Assembly (NCBI RefSeq): GCF_003426735.1
Contig: NZ_QVON01000002.1
Span: 868,001 to 932,000 of the forward strand
Direction: 5' to 3'
DNA: 64,000 bases
From: Arenibacter sp. P308M17
GTDB lineage: Bacteria > Bacteroidota > Bacteroidia > Flavobacteriales > Flavobacteriaceae
The notes below the pieces were generated by a model. It had not been told where the DNA came from, ran no database searches, and was given only the letters and a program-made list of their open reading frames with translations. A program made the translations under genes and the position numbers. Below, in pieces: positions 45,623-56,945 of this stretch (position 1 is its first letter; the number at the start of each line of letters is the position of its first letter).

Positions 45623-46158
45623 TATTTAATCTCATTTAAAACCCTTAAATATTTCCCTAACTCTTTTTTAAAGGTCTGGAAATCCTCGATGGGGGTATTC
45701 AATATCAAATCATTTAAACTTTTATCCACACTACCAAAGCCTACCTTTAGCCTGGCCTTGGTATTTAACGTCATTAACTGTAACAATAATTTATCATCCG
45801 TATAATAATTAACCAAAAGATCGTACTCCCTATTTAAAAACTCCAGGGCATAGCTGTTCTCTATATTTCCTTTCCATCCCAAATCCTTGTCCGAAAAAAC
45901 CGGGGTCGAATAAGGGGAATTATTGTCGTTATATTTCTTATAGCCTATTATTTTCAAAGCATTGTGCCTGAGGGAAAATTCCTCCACAAACTCATCGAAA
46001 GCATTGGTATTTTCAAACTCGTCCAAATCCACAATGCATCCAACAGCACTTATTCCCTTGGCCCGGTCAACAATTTTGGGAGAAGCGTTCAACCCCTTCT
46101 TTAACAACTTTTTACCGGCCCTAAATTTAATTTTTTCCTTAAGCGCTTTTAAAAACAT
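45622..46158 (-). CDS. DUF6913-like protein
   Basis: 178 residues, no signal peptide. Begins with a basic helix ([20 protein letters not shown]) that might bind a membrane or nucleic acid, followed by an alpha/beta region ([36 protein letters not shown]) and [20 protein letters not shown]. The position just before dapA, and this sequence pattern, fit the DUF6913 family of Bacteroidota. Function unknown. First gene of the dapA unit; the divergent 5'-nucleotidase gene is 72 bases away, across a palindrome. Confidence 0.8.
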   Translation of the reverse strand: MFLKALKEKIKFRAGKKLLKKGLNASPKIVDRAKGISAVGCIVDLDEFENTNAFDEFVEEFSLRHNALKIIGYKKYNDNNSPYSTPVFSDKDLGWKGNIENSYALEFLNREYDLLVNYYTDDKLLLQLMTLNTKARLKVGFGSVDKSLNDLILNTPIEDFQTFKKELGKYLRVLNEIK

Positions 46159-46163
46159 GTATT

Positions 46164-46191
46164 TTTACATTTTCATGACTGTAAATGTAAA
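46164..46191. promoter_or_regulatory. palindrome in the divergent promoter region
   Basis: TTTACATTT (46164-46172) and AAATGTAAA (46183-46191), perfect 9-base arms about a 10-base centre, in the 72-base gap between divergent genes. Spacing of the half-sites suits a dimeric repressor. Confidence 0.5.
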
Positions 46192-46230
46192 TAATATCGA
46201 CCCAATAATTATTACGAAGGTAAGAAGTAT

Positions 46231-46995
46231 ATGATTTTAAAAAACAAACATTTTGTTATAATTGCAACAATATTCTTGACGCTGGGTTGCACGGAATCCG
46301 TTCCCAAATTGAAAAGTATTGAGGGAGAAAGGATTCAGATCAATTATTCTTCCAGTTCAAAAGATTCCATAGAAAACGTCATCGGCCCTTATAGGAACAG
46401 GATCAATCAGATATTGGACAGTGTTTTGGCCTATGCCCCAATGGCCATATCCAAAACGGATGACGGGCTGAATTCTCCTGCCGGTAATTTAATGGCAGAT
46501 ATTGTAATGCAGGAGGTAAACCCTGTCTTTACGGCCAGAACTGGAAAGCAAATAGATTTTGTACTTCTTAACTTTGGCAGTATAAGATCTGTAATTTCGC
46601 CAGGGAACATTACGGAGCGTACGGCCTACGAGATAATGCCCTTCGAAAATTCGGTAGTTATTGCCGAATTGGATGGTAAGGCCATCAGGGCCTTGGTATC
46701 TTTCCTTATAAAGTCCGGCGTGCCCCACCCCATTGCTGGTATCCAAATAATTGTGGATAAAAATAAGAGTTTGCAAGCGGTAAACATTCAAGGGAAACCC
46801 TTTGATGAAAACAGGACCTATTATGTTGCCACTTCAAATTATTTGGTCACCGGTGGTGATAATATGGATTTTTTAAAAGGGTATATTTCTTTGACCGATT
46901 CCGATTACCTGATTAGAAATACCCTGATAGATCATTTTAAAAAAATTGATACCCTAACTGCGGCCACGGATGACCGGTTTGTTCAAATCAAATAA
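46231..46995 (+). CDS. 5'-nucleotidase C-terminal domain lipoprotein
   Basis: 254 residues with a lipoprotein signal (ATIFLTLGC, Cys20). The body matches only the C-terminal, substrate-binding domain of UshA-type 5'-nucleotidases: NSPAGNLMADIVMQEV, NFGSIRSVISPGNIT, YEIMPFENSVVIAELDG and the late TSNYLVTGGDNMDFLKG. The metal-dependent catalytic domain is encoded by the next gene, two bases downstream. The two proteins probably work together in the periplasm to release phosphate from nucleotides. Confidence 0.92.
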   Translation: MILKNKHFVIIATIFLTLGCTESVPKLKSIEGERIQINYSSSSKDSIENVIGPYRNRINQILDSVLAYAPMAISKTDDGLNSPAGNLMADIVMQEVNPVFTARTGKQIDFVLLNFGSIRSVISPGNITERTAYEIMPFENSVVIAELDGKAIRALVSFLIKSGVPHPIAGIQIIVDKNKSLQAVNIQGKPFDENRTYYVATSNYLVTGGDNMDFLKGYISLTDSDYLIRNTLIDHFKKIDTLTAATDDRFVQIK

Positions 46996-46997
46996 GT

Positions 46998-47909
46998 ATG
47001 GAACGTAGAAAGTTTATATCGGGAACAGCAGCCTCTGCTACTTTTATTGGCCTAGGAGGGCTGTCCATGAATTCTTGCGGAAATTCGGCCAACAAACACA
47101 TCACCATTTTGCACACAAACGATGTGCACAGTCATATAGATCCCTTTCCCAACAACCATTCCAACTACCCTAATTTGGGCGGTTTGGCAAGAAGGGCCAC
47201 ATTGGTGGATCAAATCCGAAAAGAAAACCCAAATACCCTGTTATTCGATGCAGGCGATATTTTTCAGGGAACGCCCTATTTTAATTTTTATGGGGGAGAA
47301 TTGGAATTTAAACTGATGAGCATGTTACAGTATGATGCAGCTACCATTGGCAATCACGATTTTGACAACGGAATCAATGGACTGTATGCCCAAATGCCCC
47401 ATGCCTCCTTCGATTTTTTATCGGCCAATTATGACTTTTCCAACACCCTTTTGGACAGTCATGTGCAACCATATAAAACATACATGGTAGATGGGATCAA
47501 GATCGGGGTTTTTGGATTGGGAATAGAACTGGACGGACTGGTCACCAAGAAGTTGTACCAAGAAACCGTTTATCTAGACCCCATAGAGATTGCACAGGAC
47601 ATGAGCCGTACCTTAAAAGATGGGGAAAAATGCGATTTAATTATTTGTCTTTCCCATTTAGGGTATCAATATCAAAATCCTCAAAAACCGGATGACTTAA
47701 AATTAGCGGCGAAAACAGAGAACATAGATTTAATTATTGGAGGCCATACACACACATTTTTGGATAGGCCCGCCATAGTATACAATAGAAAAAAAGAACA
47801 ACTATTGGTAAACCAAGTGGGCTGTTTTGGCATTAACCTAGGCAGGATCGACTTTTATTTTGACGATGGCAAGCAAAACACCACCGAAGGAGTTGCTATT
47901 AAGGTATAA
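46998..47909 (+). CDS. 5'-nucleotidase metallophosphatase domain protein
   Basis: 303 residues, only the catalytic half of a UshA-like enzyme. The N-terminus has a Tat-like signal (MERRKFISGTAASATFIGLG) and a possible lipid-attachment cysteine (MNSCGN). Catalytic metal motifs are intact: ILHTNDVHSHIDP, LLFDAGDIFQGTPYF, ATIGNHDFDNGI, ICLSHLGY and IIGGHTHTF. The partner domain is upstream. A twin-arginine route would mean that the enzyme folds with its metals before export. Confidence 0.92.
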   Translation: MERRKFISGTAASATFIGLGGLSMNSCGNSANKHITILHTNDVHSHIDPFPNNHSNYPNLGGLARRATLVDQIRKENPNTLLFDAGDIFQGTPYFNFYGGELEFKLMSMLQYDAATIGNHDFDNGINGLYAQMPHASFDFLSANYDFSNTLLDSHVQPYKTYMVDGIKIGVFGLGIELDGLVTKKLYQETVYLDPIEIAQDMSRTLKDGEKCDLIICLSHLGYQYQNPQKPDDLKLAAKTENIDLIIGGHTHTFLDRPAIVYNRKKEQLLVNQVGCFGINLGRIDFYFDDGKQNTTEGVAIKV

Positions 47910-47918
47910 CCCTATATT

Positions 47919-48752
47919 ATGATTCAGGAAAATGTAAAGTCGATTGTTTTAAAGAATATCATTAAAATTCAAGGGAGCGATGTTATAGAACACGCTGACG
48001 CCATTGCCGTTGAAGAACCCTTACAAATTAGTATTAACCTCTTAAATTCGGATTCCCCCTTCATCAATAAAAACATTTCCATTACCATGAGAACCCCGGG
48101 CCATGATCAGGAGCTGGCCGTTGGATTTTTGTTTACCGAAGGCATTATCCAAGCTTCCGATCAAATAAAAAAGGTCACCCTTGAAGAAAACAGTATAAAT
48201 ATCCACCTGATCCACTCCAAAAACATTGATCTTGGCAAACTGGAGCGAAATTTTTACACCAGTAGTAGTTGCGGTGTTTGCGGCAAGTCCAGTATTGAAG
48301 CTATAAAAACGGTATGTTCCCTACCCCCGTCCTCCGCAGATTTTCAAATTGAAAAAAATCTTATTAAATCCTTTCCCGGCAGACTGCAGCAAGTGCAGAA
48401 TATTTTCAACGATACCGGAGGAATACATGCCGCCGCACTATTTAATCTTCAGGGCGAATTAATGGCTATGCGCGAGGATGTTGGAAGGCATAACGCCCTG
48501 GATAAAATTATTGGCCATGCCCTTACCCAAGCCCTATTTCCCATAGACACATATTTACTCTTTCTTAGCGGTCGCGCCAGTTTTGAATTGATCCAAAAAG
48601 CGGCCATGGCAGGGATTCATTTTATTATGGCCGTGGGAGCTCCGTCCAGCTTGGCCATAGAAATGGCTTTGGAACACGATATTACCTTAATAGGTTTTCT
48701 GAACAAAACCAGATATAACATCTACTCCGGCACAAAACGGATCAAATTTTAG
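47919..48752 (+). CDS. fdhD: formate dehydrogenase accessory sulfurtransferase FdhD
   Basis: 277 residues. FdhD transfers sulfur to the molybdenum cofactor of formate dehydrogenase-type enzymes. The cysteine pair is Cys118 and Cys121 in SSSCGVCGKSS; other marks are GHDQELAVGFLFTEGII, DTGGIHAAALF and EDVGRHNALDKIIG, and LLFLSGRASFELIQKA. It lies 124 bases before the FdhF/YdeP gene, its likely client, and nine bases after the 5'-nucleotidase gene. Confidence 0.95.
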   Translation: MIQENVKSIVLKNIIKIQGSDVIEHADAIAVEEPLQISINLLNSDSPFINKNISITMRTPGHDQELAVGFLFTEGIIQASDQIKKVTLEENSINIHLIHSKNIDLGKLERNFYTSSSCGVCGKSSIEAIKTVCSLPPSSADFQIEKNLIKSFPGRLQQVQNIFNDTGGIHAAALFNLQGELMAMREDVGRHNALDKIIGHALTQALFPIDTYLLFLSGRASFELIQKAAMAGIHFIMAVGAPSSLAIEMALEHDITLIGFLNKTRYNIYSGTKRIKF

Positions 48753-48876
48753 ACCTAAACTTTGAGACCGATAAGAGATTTCTTAATTTTATGGGATTAG
48801 ATTTTGTTTGTTTGGATGGACACATGGAGGACCCGTCCGAAAATTGCCCCAACCCTGCCGCAACACCTGAAAAATT

Positions 48877-51186
48877 ATGGCCAAAAACCCTGAAAAATCA
48901 GACCCCGAAGCCGTGGCTCCGGCAAAATTAACCGGTTTGATTATAAAAAGCCCTAAAAAAGTAGCTGCAGGTATTCCGGCGGTTATCTCCTCCGTAAAAC
49001 AAGTTTTTGGGGAAATGGGACCGGTTAGGGGATTGAAAGCACTGGCCAACCTTAACCAAAAGGGCGGAATTGATTGTCCCGGCTGTGCCTGGCCGGATCC
49101 AGATGATGAGCGAAGCGCTGTAGCGGAATATTGCGAGAATGGTGCCAAGGCCATTGCCGAGGAGGCCACAATGAAAAAACTGGACACTGTCTTTTTCCAA
49201 GAAAACAGTGTTTCCCAACTTTCCCAGCTTTCAGATTACGAAATAGGTAAAAAAGGGAGGTTGACGCGACCCATGTTTTTGCCCGAAGGTTCCGATCATT
49301 ATCAAGAAATAAGCTGGGAAGGAGCTTTCTCCAAGATAGCAAAACATTTAAATGGGTTAAAAAGTCCTGACGAGGCCATATTTTACACCTCTGGAAGAAC
49401 AAGCAACGAAGCGGCCTTCCTGTACCAACTTTTTGTAAGGGAATACGGTACCAACAATATGCCGGACTGCAGCAATATGTGCCATGAAAGTAGTGGGGTT
49501 GCCCTTACGGATACCTTGGGCATAGGCAAGGGTTCTGTAAAATTGGAAGACTTTTACGAAACCGAGGTTATTCTGATCCTTGGCCAAAACCCCGGCACAA
49601 ATCATCCCAGAATGCTGAGCGCCCTTAAAAAGGCCAAGGAAAATGGTGCTACCATTATCTCTATAAATCCGATCCTTGAAACCGGACTCTTAAATTTCAG
49701 CAATCCTCAGGAAATAAAAGGTGCCCTGGGTATAAAATCGAAATTAACCGATCTATACCTTCAGGTAAAAATAAATGGGGATATGGCACTCCTACAAGCG
49801 TTGGCGAAACTTATGTTGATTGAGGAGGATAAAGATCCAGGGACAGTTTTCAATTTAGATTTCATTAAAGAAAAAACACAAGGCTTTGGAGAGTACCTAA
49901 CACACATAAGGACATTGGATCTAAACATTTTAATTGCCGAAAGTGGCATTCCCCTGCCAAGCTTGCAGGCTTTGGCCAAAATCCTTTGCAGCAAGAACAA
50001 GATTATTGCTTGCTGGGCCATGGGCCTTACCCAGCACAAAAATTCGGTAAATACCATAAAAGAGGTCGTAAACCTTTTATTGTTAAAGGGAAGTATTGGA
50101 AAACCCGGGGCCGGCACCTGCCCTGTCCGTGGCCACAGCAATGTACAGGGGGATAGGACCATGGGCATTTACGAAAAGCCCTCGCCCCCATTTTTGGACC
50201 GGTTGGAAAAAGTATTCCATTTTAGCCCACCGCGCAGGCAGGGATATGATACCGTAGAAAGCATCAAGGCCATGCATTCCGGGAAGGCCAGGGTATTTTT
50301 TGCCATGGGAGGTAATTTCCTGTCAGCCACCCCGGACACCCTATTAACGGCCGAAGCCCTTCAGAAATGTGACCTTACGGTACAGGTTTCCACTAAATTG
50401 AACCGCAGTCATCTTATCCACGGCAAAGAAGCCCTGATCCTGCCCAGTTTGGGAAGAACGGACAAAGACCTAATGAATGGCGAACTGCAGTTTGTAAGTG
50501 TGGAAAATTCCATGGGGGTGGTACATAGTTCCAAAGGAAGTCTCAAACCTATATCCTCCCATATGCTGAGCGAACCCACCATAGTTTGCCAATTGGCCAT
50601 AGCCACCCTAAAAAATTCCAAAGTGGACTGGGAAAAATATATGCAGCATTATGACCATATCAGGGACAGCATAGAAGAATGTATTCCTGGATTTGGGAAC
50701 TATAACCAAAGGGTGCGGCAACCTGCCGGCTTTTATTTGCCCAATGGGGCACGGGAGAATTCCTATAACACCACAAGCGGAAAGGCCAATTTTAGTATAT
50801 CCAATAGTGAGGCCATAGTTTTGGACGAAGCCGAGCTTTTAATGATGACCATACGGAGCCATGATCAGTTTAACACGACTATTTACGGGTTGAACGATAG
50901 ATATAGGGGCATATTTAATGAGAGACGTGTTATATTGATGCACCCCAAGGATATGGAAAGGCAGCATCTCAAGGAAAGGGATTTGGTAGACCTTTATAAT
51001 TTCCACAACAAAACGGAACGCATTGCACGGAAATTCATTGTTTTGCCATACAATATCCCTGAAAAATGCTGCGCCACCTATTTTCCGGAGGCCAATGTCC
51101 TTGTTCCTTTGAACAGTACAGCCGATAAGAGCAATACCCCGACCTCCAAGTCCGTGGTCATTAAGCTTAAAAAACATATATCCTAG
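48877..51186 (+). CDS. FdhF/YdeP-family molybdopterin oxidoreductase
   Basis: 769 residues, no signal peptide, so cytosolic. Begins with a region typical of the YdeP branch: LKALANLNQKGGIDCPGCAW and PDPDDERS with Cys67 and Cys70. The molybdenum cofactor-binding body shows RPMFLPEGSDHYQEISWEGA, YTSGRTSNEAAFLYQLFVRE, MPDCSNMCHESSGVAL, ILGQNPGTNHPRML and GTCPVRGHSNVQGDRTMG. The C-terminal cap domain (about 650-769) has MTIRSHDQFNTTIYGLNDRY. No selenocysteine codon is present. No Fe-S or cytochrome partner subunit is nearby, so the electron acceptor and substrate are unknown. Activation presumably requires the FdhD encoded upstream. Confidence 0.93.
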   Translation: MAKNPEKSDPEAVAPAKLTGLIIKSPKKVAAGIPAVISSVKQVFGEMGPVRGLKALANLNQKGGIDCPGCAWPDPDDERSAVAEYCENGAKAIAEEATMKKLDTVFFQENSVSQLSQLSDYEIGKKGRLTRPMFLPEGSDHYQEISWEGAFSKIAKHLNGLKSPDEAIFYTSGRTSNEAAFLYQLFVREYGTNNMPDCSNMCHESSGVALTDTLGIGKGSVKLEDFYETEVILILGQNPGTNHPRMLSALKKAKENGATIISINPILETGLLNFSNPQEIKGALGIKSKLTDLYLQVKINGDMALLQALAKLMLIEEDKDPGTVFNLDFIKEKTQGFGEYLTHIRTLDLNILIAESGIPLPSLQALAKILCSKNKIIACWAMGLTQHKNSVNTIKEVVNLLLLKGSIGKPGAGTCPVRGHSNVQGDRTMGIYEKPSPPFLDRLEKVFHFSPPRRQGYDTVESIKAMHSGKARVFFAMGGNFLSATPDTLLTAEALQKCDLTVQVSTKLNRSHLIHGKEALILPSLGRTDKDLMNGELQFVSVENSMGVVHSSKGSLKPISSHMLSEPTIVCQLAIATLKNSKVDWEKYMQHYDHIRDSIEECIPGFGNYNQRVRQPAGFYLPNGARENSYNTTSGKANFSISNSEAIVLDEAELLMMTIRSHDQFNTTIYGLNDRYRGIFNERRVILMHPKDMERQHLKERDLVDLYNFHNKTERIARKFIVLPYNIPEKCCATYFPEANVLVPLNSTADKSNTPTSKSVVIKLKKHIS

Positions 51187-51313
51187 ACCTTCACATTTAC
51201 AATTTAGGGACATGCCCAACATTGTTTGTTTTTAAAATACTATGACATTATTTACAAAAACCCTAACTTAACGGACAATAAAATAAACTATTATTTATCT
51301 CAAATCAATTACA

Positions 51314-52090
51314 ATGAATAAAGTGGCATATATTTCGGTTCTTTTATTGTTATTCACCATCAACACCTATGGCCAAACTGACCAGCGTGAATACTACCAA
51401 CTAAAGACCTACCTTTTGGATACCCGGGAACAGGAAAATTCCACGGACCAATACCTTAGTAAGGCTTTGTTGCCCGCGCTCAAAAAACTCAATATAAAGA
51501 ACGTGGGGGTTTTTAAACCAAAAACAATAGATTCCCTAAATCCCAGAAGCATCAAAGTATTGATCCCAATGAAAGGTCTTGGCGATTTGGAAACCATGGA
51601 GACCAAACTTCAAAAGGATAAAGTTTATATGGCAGCTGCCAAAGACTTTTTGGATGCCCCTTATAAAAACCCTCCCTATAGCCGGGTGGAATCAGTTGTT
51701 CTAAAAGCCTTTGTGGATATGCCCAAGATGAAGCCTTCACCTTTAAGCGGTCCCCGTGAAGACCGTGTCTATGAATTAAGAAGTTATGAATCGGCAACGG
51801 AGGCCAAATATGTTAACAAAGTAGACATGTTCAACAAAGGCGGGGAGGTAACCCTTTTCGACAAGCTGGGCTTTAATGCCGTATTCTATGGCGAGGTGTT
51901 GTCCGGCGCTACTATGCCGAACCTCATGTATATGACCACATTTGAAAATCAGGCCAGCAGGGATGCCCATTGGAAATCCTTTTCCGATTCCCCGGTATGG
52001 AACAAATTGAAATCGGATCCCAATTATCAAAACAACGTTTCCAAAAACGTTACACGTTTCTTTTACCCTACGGAATATTCCGATTATTGA
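51314..52090 (+). CDS. NIPSNAP-family secreted protein
   Basis: 258 residues with a signal peptide (MNKVAYISVLLLLFTINTYGQ). Two alpha-beta ferredoxin-like repeats of the NIPSNAP type follow: REYYQLKTYLLDTREQENST with LGDLETMETKLQ, and RVYELRSYESATEAKY with MPNLMYMTTFENQASRDAHW. The domain pair forms a dimeric alpha+beta barrel. No catalytic assignment can be made. Its own transcription unit; convergent with the 101-residue protein gene. Confidence 0.92.
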   Translation: MNKVAYISVLLLLFTINTYGQTDQREYYQLKTYLLDTREQENSTDQYLSKALLPALKKLNIKNVGVFKPKTIDSLNPRSIKVLIPMKGLGDLETMETKLQKDKVYMAAAKDFLDAPYKNPPYSRVESVVLKAFVDMPKMKPSPLSGPREDRVYELRSYESATEAKYVNKVDMFNKGGEVTLFDKLGFNAVFYGEVLSGATMPNLMYMTTFENQASRDAHWKSFSDSPVWNKLKSDPNYQNNVSKNVTRFFYPTEYSDY

Positions 52091-52176
52091 TCTTAATGCC
52101 CATCAGGCATCAAAAGGCGACCAATGATAACATGTCGACGCAGGTCCGAACGGGCACGGGTTGGAGCATTCCCATC

Positions 52177-52482
52177 TCACTCGGTGAGTAGAAAATACTC
52201 CACTAATTGCCGTTGTTCCTCTTCAAGGGTTATAGCGGGAAACTTTTTTCCTGCCATTCCATACCAATATCCTGAATTGAACCTATCTCCTTCCTTTCGG
52301 TGAAGATAGGCATGTATCCAACTACCATTGGCCGTATGTAGGTCCTGTGCAATATTGTGGGAAGACTCCCAGTCTCCCTTAACATCAAACCACATGGCAC
52401 GTAACCCTTCAGACCACGAAATTGGTGCCGATGCCAGTGTTAGGGTTGCATTAAATTCTTCCATATTTTTTGGAACGGACAC
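52177..52482 (-). CDS. conserved hypothetical protein, 101 residues
   Basis: Cytoplasmic, with many aromatic residues and the segment AQDLHTANGSWIHAYLHRKE followed by NSGYWYGMAGKKFP. This His/Trp-rich pattern is one I associate with small conserved proteins found beside sugar-acid enzymes, but I know of no function. The ATG overlaps the stop of the FAH-family gene by one base, so it is translationally coupled and probably acts in the same pathway. About 85 empty bases separate it from the convergent NIPSNAP gene. Confidence 0.82.
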   Translation of the reverse strand: MSVPKNMEEFNATLTLASAPISWSEGLRAMWFDVKGDWESSHNIAQDLHTANGSWIHAYLHRKEGDRFNSGYWYGMAGKKFPAITLEEEQRQLVEYFLLTE

Positions 52483-53315
52483 TAGGCGACGGTATTGGAT
52501 AGGGTCCCTATAGAATCTACAGTAATGTCAATAACATCCCCATGATCCAAAGTAAAGGAATCCGGTGGCACCACTCCTGTTCCCGTCATTAAAAGACTTC
52601 CAAATGGAAAGGACATTTCACGATATAAAAAGTGGACAAGATCGGTAAGTTTTCGTTTCATTTGGCCTAGCTCGGTCTCGCCTTCAAATACCGTACTTCC
52701 GTTTCGAAATATTTCAATTTTGATCTTGGTGTCCATAGAAATAGGTTCTTTGCTCAACCAAATACACGGGCCTATAGCAGCTGCCCCGTCATAACTCTTG
52801 GCCTGTGGAAGATATAACGGATTTTCCCCTTCAATATCCCTGGAGCTCATATCATTACCTATGGTGTAACCAATTATTTTTGCGTTGGGGGTTATTACCA
52901 GGGTCAATTCCGGTTCCGGGACATTCCATTTGGAATCCTTTCTGGTCCGGACCTCCTGCTTATGCCCCACTGCCCTACTGGCCGTACTTTTAAAAAATAG
53001 TTCAGGTCTTTCCGCATTATAGACACGGTCGTAAAAATCGCCCCCACCGGCATCCTTGGATTCTTCAATACGGGCCTCCCTACTCTTATAGTAGGTTACT
53101 CCGGATGCCCAAATTTCTTGGCGTCCCACTGGTGGCATTAAATCTCCGTTCATGATGGAAGCACTGTTTTTTATAGGATCAAGCTTGGAAATTAAACTTA
53201 ACGTACTGTCGTATACGGCATCATCGGTAATAAAGGAATCCCATTCCTTATCGGTAAGATAAAATTTTTGGTCATTTTCGATCAAAACCCCTTGGCTGGT
53301 CTTATATATTTTCAT
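52482..53315 (-). CDS. fumarylacetoacetate hydrolase-family protein
   Basis: 277 residues. The C-terminal FAH fold is clear: [58 protein letters not shown] with metal-binding acidic residues, [20 protein letters not shown] and [11 protein letters not shown]. Such enzymes act on 2-oxo acids, for instance dehydration or hydrolysis of 2-keto-3-deoxy sugar acids. The GntP-type permease 11 bases upstream makes a sugar-acid substrate likely. It differs from the genuine fumarylacetoacetase at 15377. Confidence 0.9.
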   Translation of the reverse strand: MKIYKTSQGVLIENDQKFYLTDKEWDSFITDDAVYDSTLSLISKLDPIKNSASIMNGDLMPPVGRQEIWASGVTYYKSREARIEESKDAGGGDFYDRVYNAERPELFFKSTASRAVGHKQEVRTRKDSKWNVPEPELTLVITPNAKIIGYTIGNDMSSRDIEGENPLYLPQAKSYDGAAAIGPCIWLSKEPISMDTKIKIEIFRNGSTVFEGETELGQMKRKLTDLVHFLYREMSFPFGSLLMTGTGVVPPDSFTLDHGDVIDITVDSIGTLSNTVA

Positions 53316-53326
53316 TCCTTAAAAGA

Positions 53327-54661
53327 TTAAATTATTAAACTGATTATAGTTAATACGATCATAGCGGAAAGGCCCAAAATAGCAGTGCCCAAACTGTGTG
53401 TCCTGTATCCTTGATTTACTTTCATATCGCTTAGCTGGGCAACTACCCAAAAAAAACTATCGTTGGCATGGGACACCAATGATGCACCGGCCCCAATGGC
53501 AATGACCGCCAAAGCTTTTGAAATCTCTGTATCAAAACCCATTGCCGGCATTAAAGGGGCAATAATGGAAGCCGTTGTAATTATGGCTACCGTAGAGGAG
53601 CCCTGAGCGGTCTTAATACCCGCAGCAATCAGAAACGGAAGCCATATTCCCAAATTTCCACTGGATACGTTCTGCTCCAGCAAGGAACTGATATCCGATG
53701 TCTGCAGCACCTTTCCAAAAGCTCCGCCCGCCCCGGTTATCAATATAATAATGGCAGCGGAAGTAAGTGCCTCCCCTATCCAACCAGAAGTGCCCAACAT
53801 TTCCTTATCCAATTTCTTGGGCAAAGTAAATGACAGTACCATTCCGATCAAAAGGGCCACTACCGGGTTGCCCACAAATCCGATAGCATACTTAAATGTC
53901 CCATCCCCAAAAGGCATTGTGGGGTATTGGGCAAAAGACCCCAACACAATAAGAAGAATGGGAACGACTATTGGAACAAAGGATTTAAAGACCGATGGCG
54001 CGTTTTCGAGTTGTGTATTAATCTGCTCCTCCGTTAGCTTTGGCGCCGGATCTATGAAAATTTTGGAACCTATTTTCTTGGCAAACAATATACATACCAA
54101 CAATGCGGGTATACTGGTCATTAGGCCAAAGAGAATGACCTGACCCAGATCGGCACCCAGGATTCCCGCGGCAGCGATGGGTCCCGGAGTTGGGGGTACC
54201 ATGGTGTGGGAAGCCATTAGGCCCAATGACAGGGCCACGGCCGTTCCTGCCAAGGACAATTTTGCCTTTTTGGTAAGTGCCCTATTCAATGGCGAAACAA
54301 TAATAAAGCCACTATCGGCAAATACTGGAATGGATACAAAATAACCTATAAAACCCATCGCCATATGTACCCGCTTGGGACCTATTATCTTTAGGACAAG
54401 GTTGGCCAAGGTATAGGCTCCGCCCGATTTTTCCAAAAAAGTCCCAATGATCAATCCCGCAATAATGATAATGCCTATCCCACCAATGGTACCTCCAAAA
54501 CCATCATTAATGGTCCTTATAAGCTCATCCAAAGGGAGTCCTGAGAAAATACCGAATATCAAACTAGCGGCAAGCAATGCCAAAAACGGATGAAGTTGAA
54601 AACGGGTCGAAGCCACAATTATGAATACAATACAGAATAGCAGAAGTAGTATGGTATACAT
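53327..54661 (-). CDS. GntP-family gluconate/sugar-acid permease
   Basis: 444 residues, 12 or so membrane helices throughout. GntP marks include LDELIRTINDGFGGTIGGIG, IIIAGLIIGTFLEKSGGA, ASHTMVPPTPGPIAAAGILG and SLVSHANDSFFWVVAQLSDM near the C-terminus. A proton symporter for gluconate, glycerate or related sugar acids. First gene of an operon with the FAH-family enzyme and the 101-residue protein. The gluconokinase gene at 32723 is distant, so gluconate itself may not be the substrate of this operon. Confidence 0.94.
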   Translation of the reverse strand: MYTILLLLFCIVFIIVASTRFQLHPFLALLAASLIFGIFSGLPLDELIRTINDGFGGTIGGIGIIIIAGLIIGTFLEKSGGAYTLANLVLKIIGPKRVHMAMGFIGYFVSIPVFADSGFIIVSPLNRALTKKAKLSLAGTAVALSLGLMASHTMVPPTPGPIAAAGILGADLGQVILFGLMTSIPALLVCILFAKKIGSKIFIDPAPKLTEEQINTQLENAPSVFKSFVPIVVPILLIVLGSFAQYPTMPFGDGTFKYAIGFVGNPVVALLIGMVLSFTLPKKLDKEMLGTSGWIGEALTSAAIIILITGAGGAFGKVLQTSDISSLLEQNVSSGNLGIWLPFLIAAGIKTAQGSSTVAIITTASIIAPLMPAMGFDTEISKALAVIAIGAGASLVSHANDSFFWVVAQLSDMKVNQGYRTHSLGTAILGLSAMIVLTIISLII

Positions 54662-54752
54662 AATTATAATTTAATATAAATTTCCATTATCCCCATTTGC
54701 CCATAGTTTTTGCTTCTAGATCTGTTCATTTTATTTTTCACGGGATACAAAA

Positions 54753-56771
<2,019 letters not shown>

Positions 56772-56945
56772 TCATTAATTGTTTACTTTTCCTGTTTGTC
56801 CTGTTACCGTATTATTGAGTTATCAAGTTATGGATTATGTTGTTTCTGTTTTCTGGTTTTAAAAACACACCCCTAACCTCCTAAAAAAAATTCGGGGCCG
56901 GCTCATTCAAGAGGGGATTTTATATATGCCCCAATTATTACATTG

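Noticed and set aside
48792-48932. A 46-codon open frame overlapping the start of the FdhF/YdeP gene
   Set aside because: Different phase from the main gene, no recognisable product and overlap with conserved N-terminal coding sequence. An upstream leader peptide is conceivable but unsupported.
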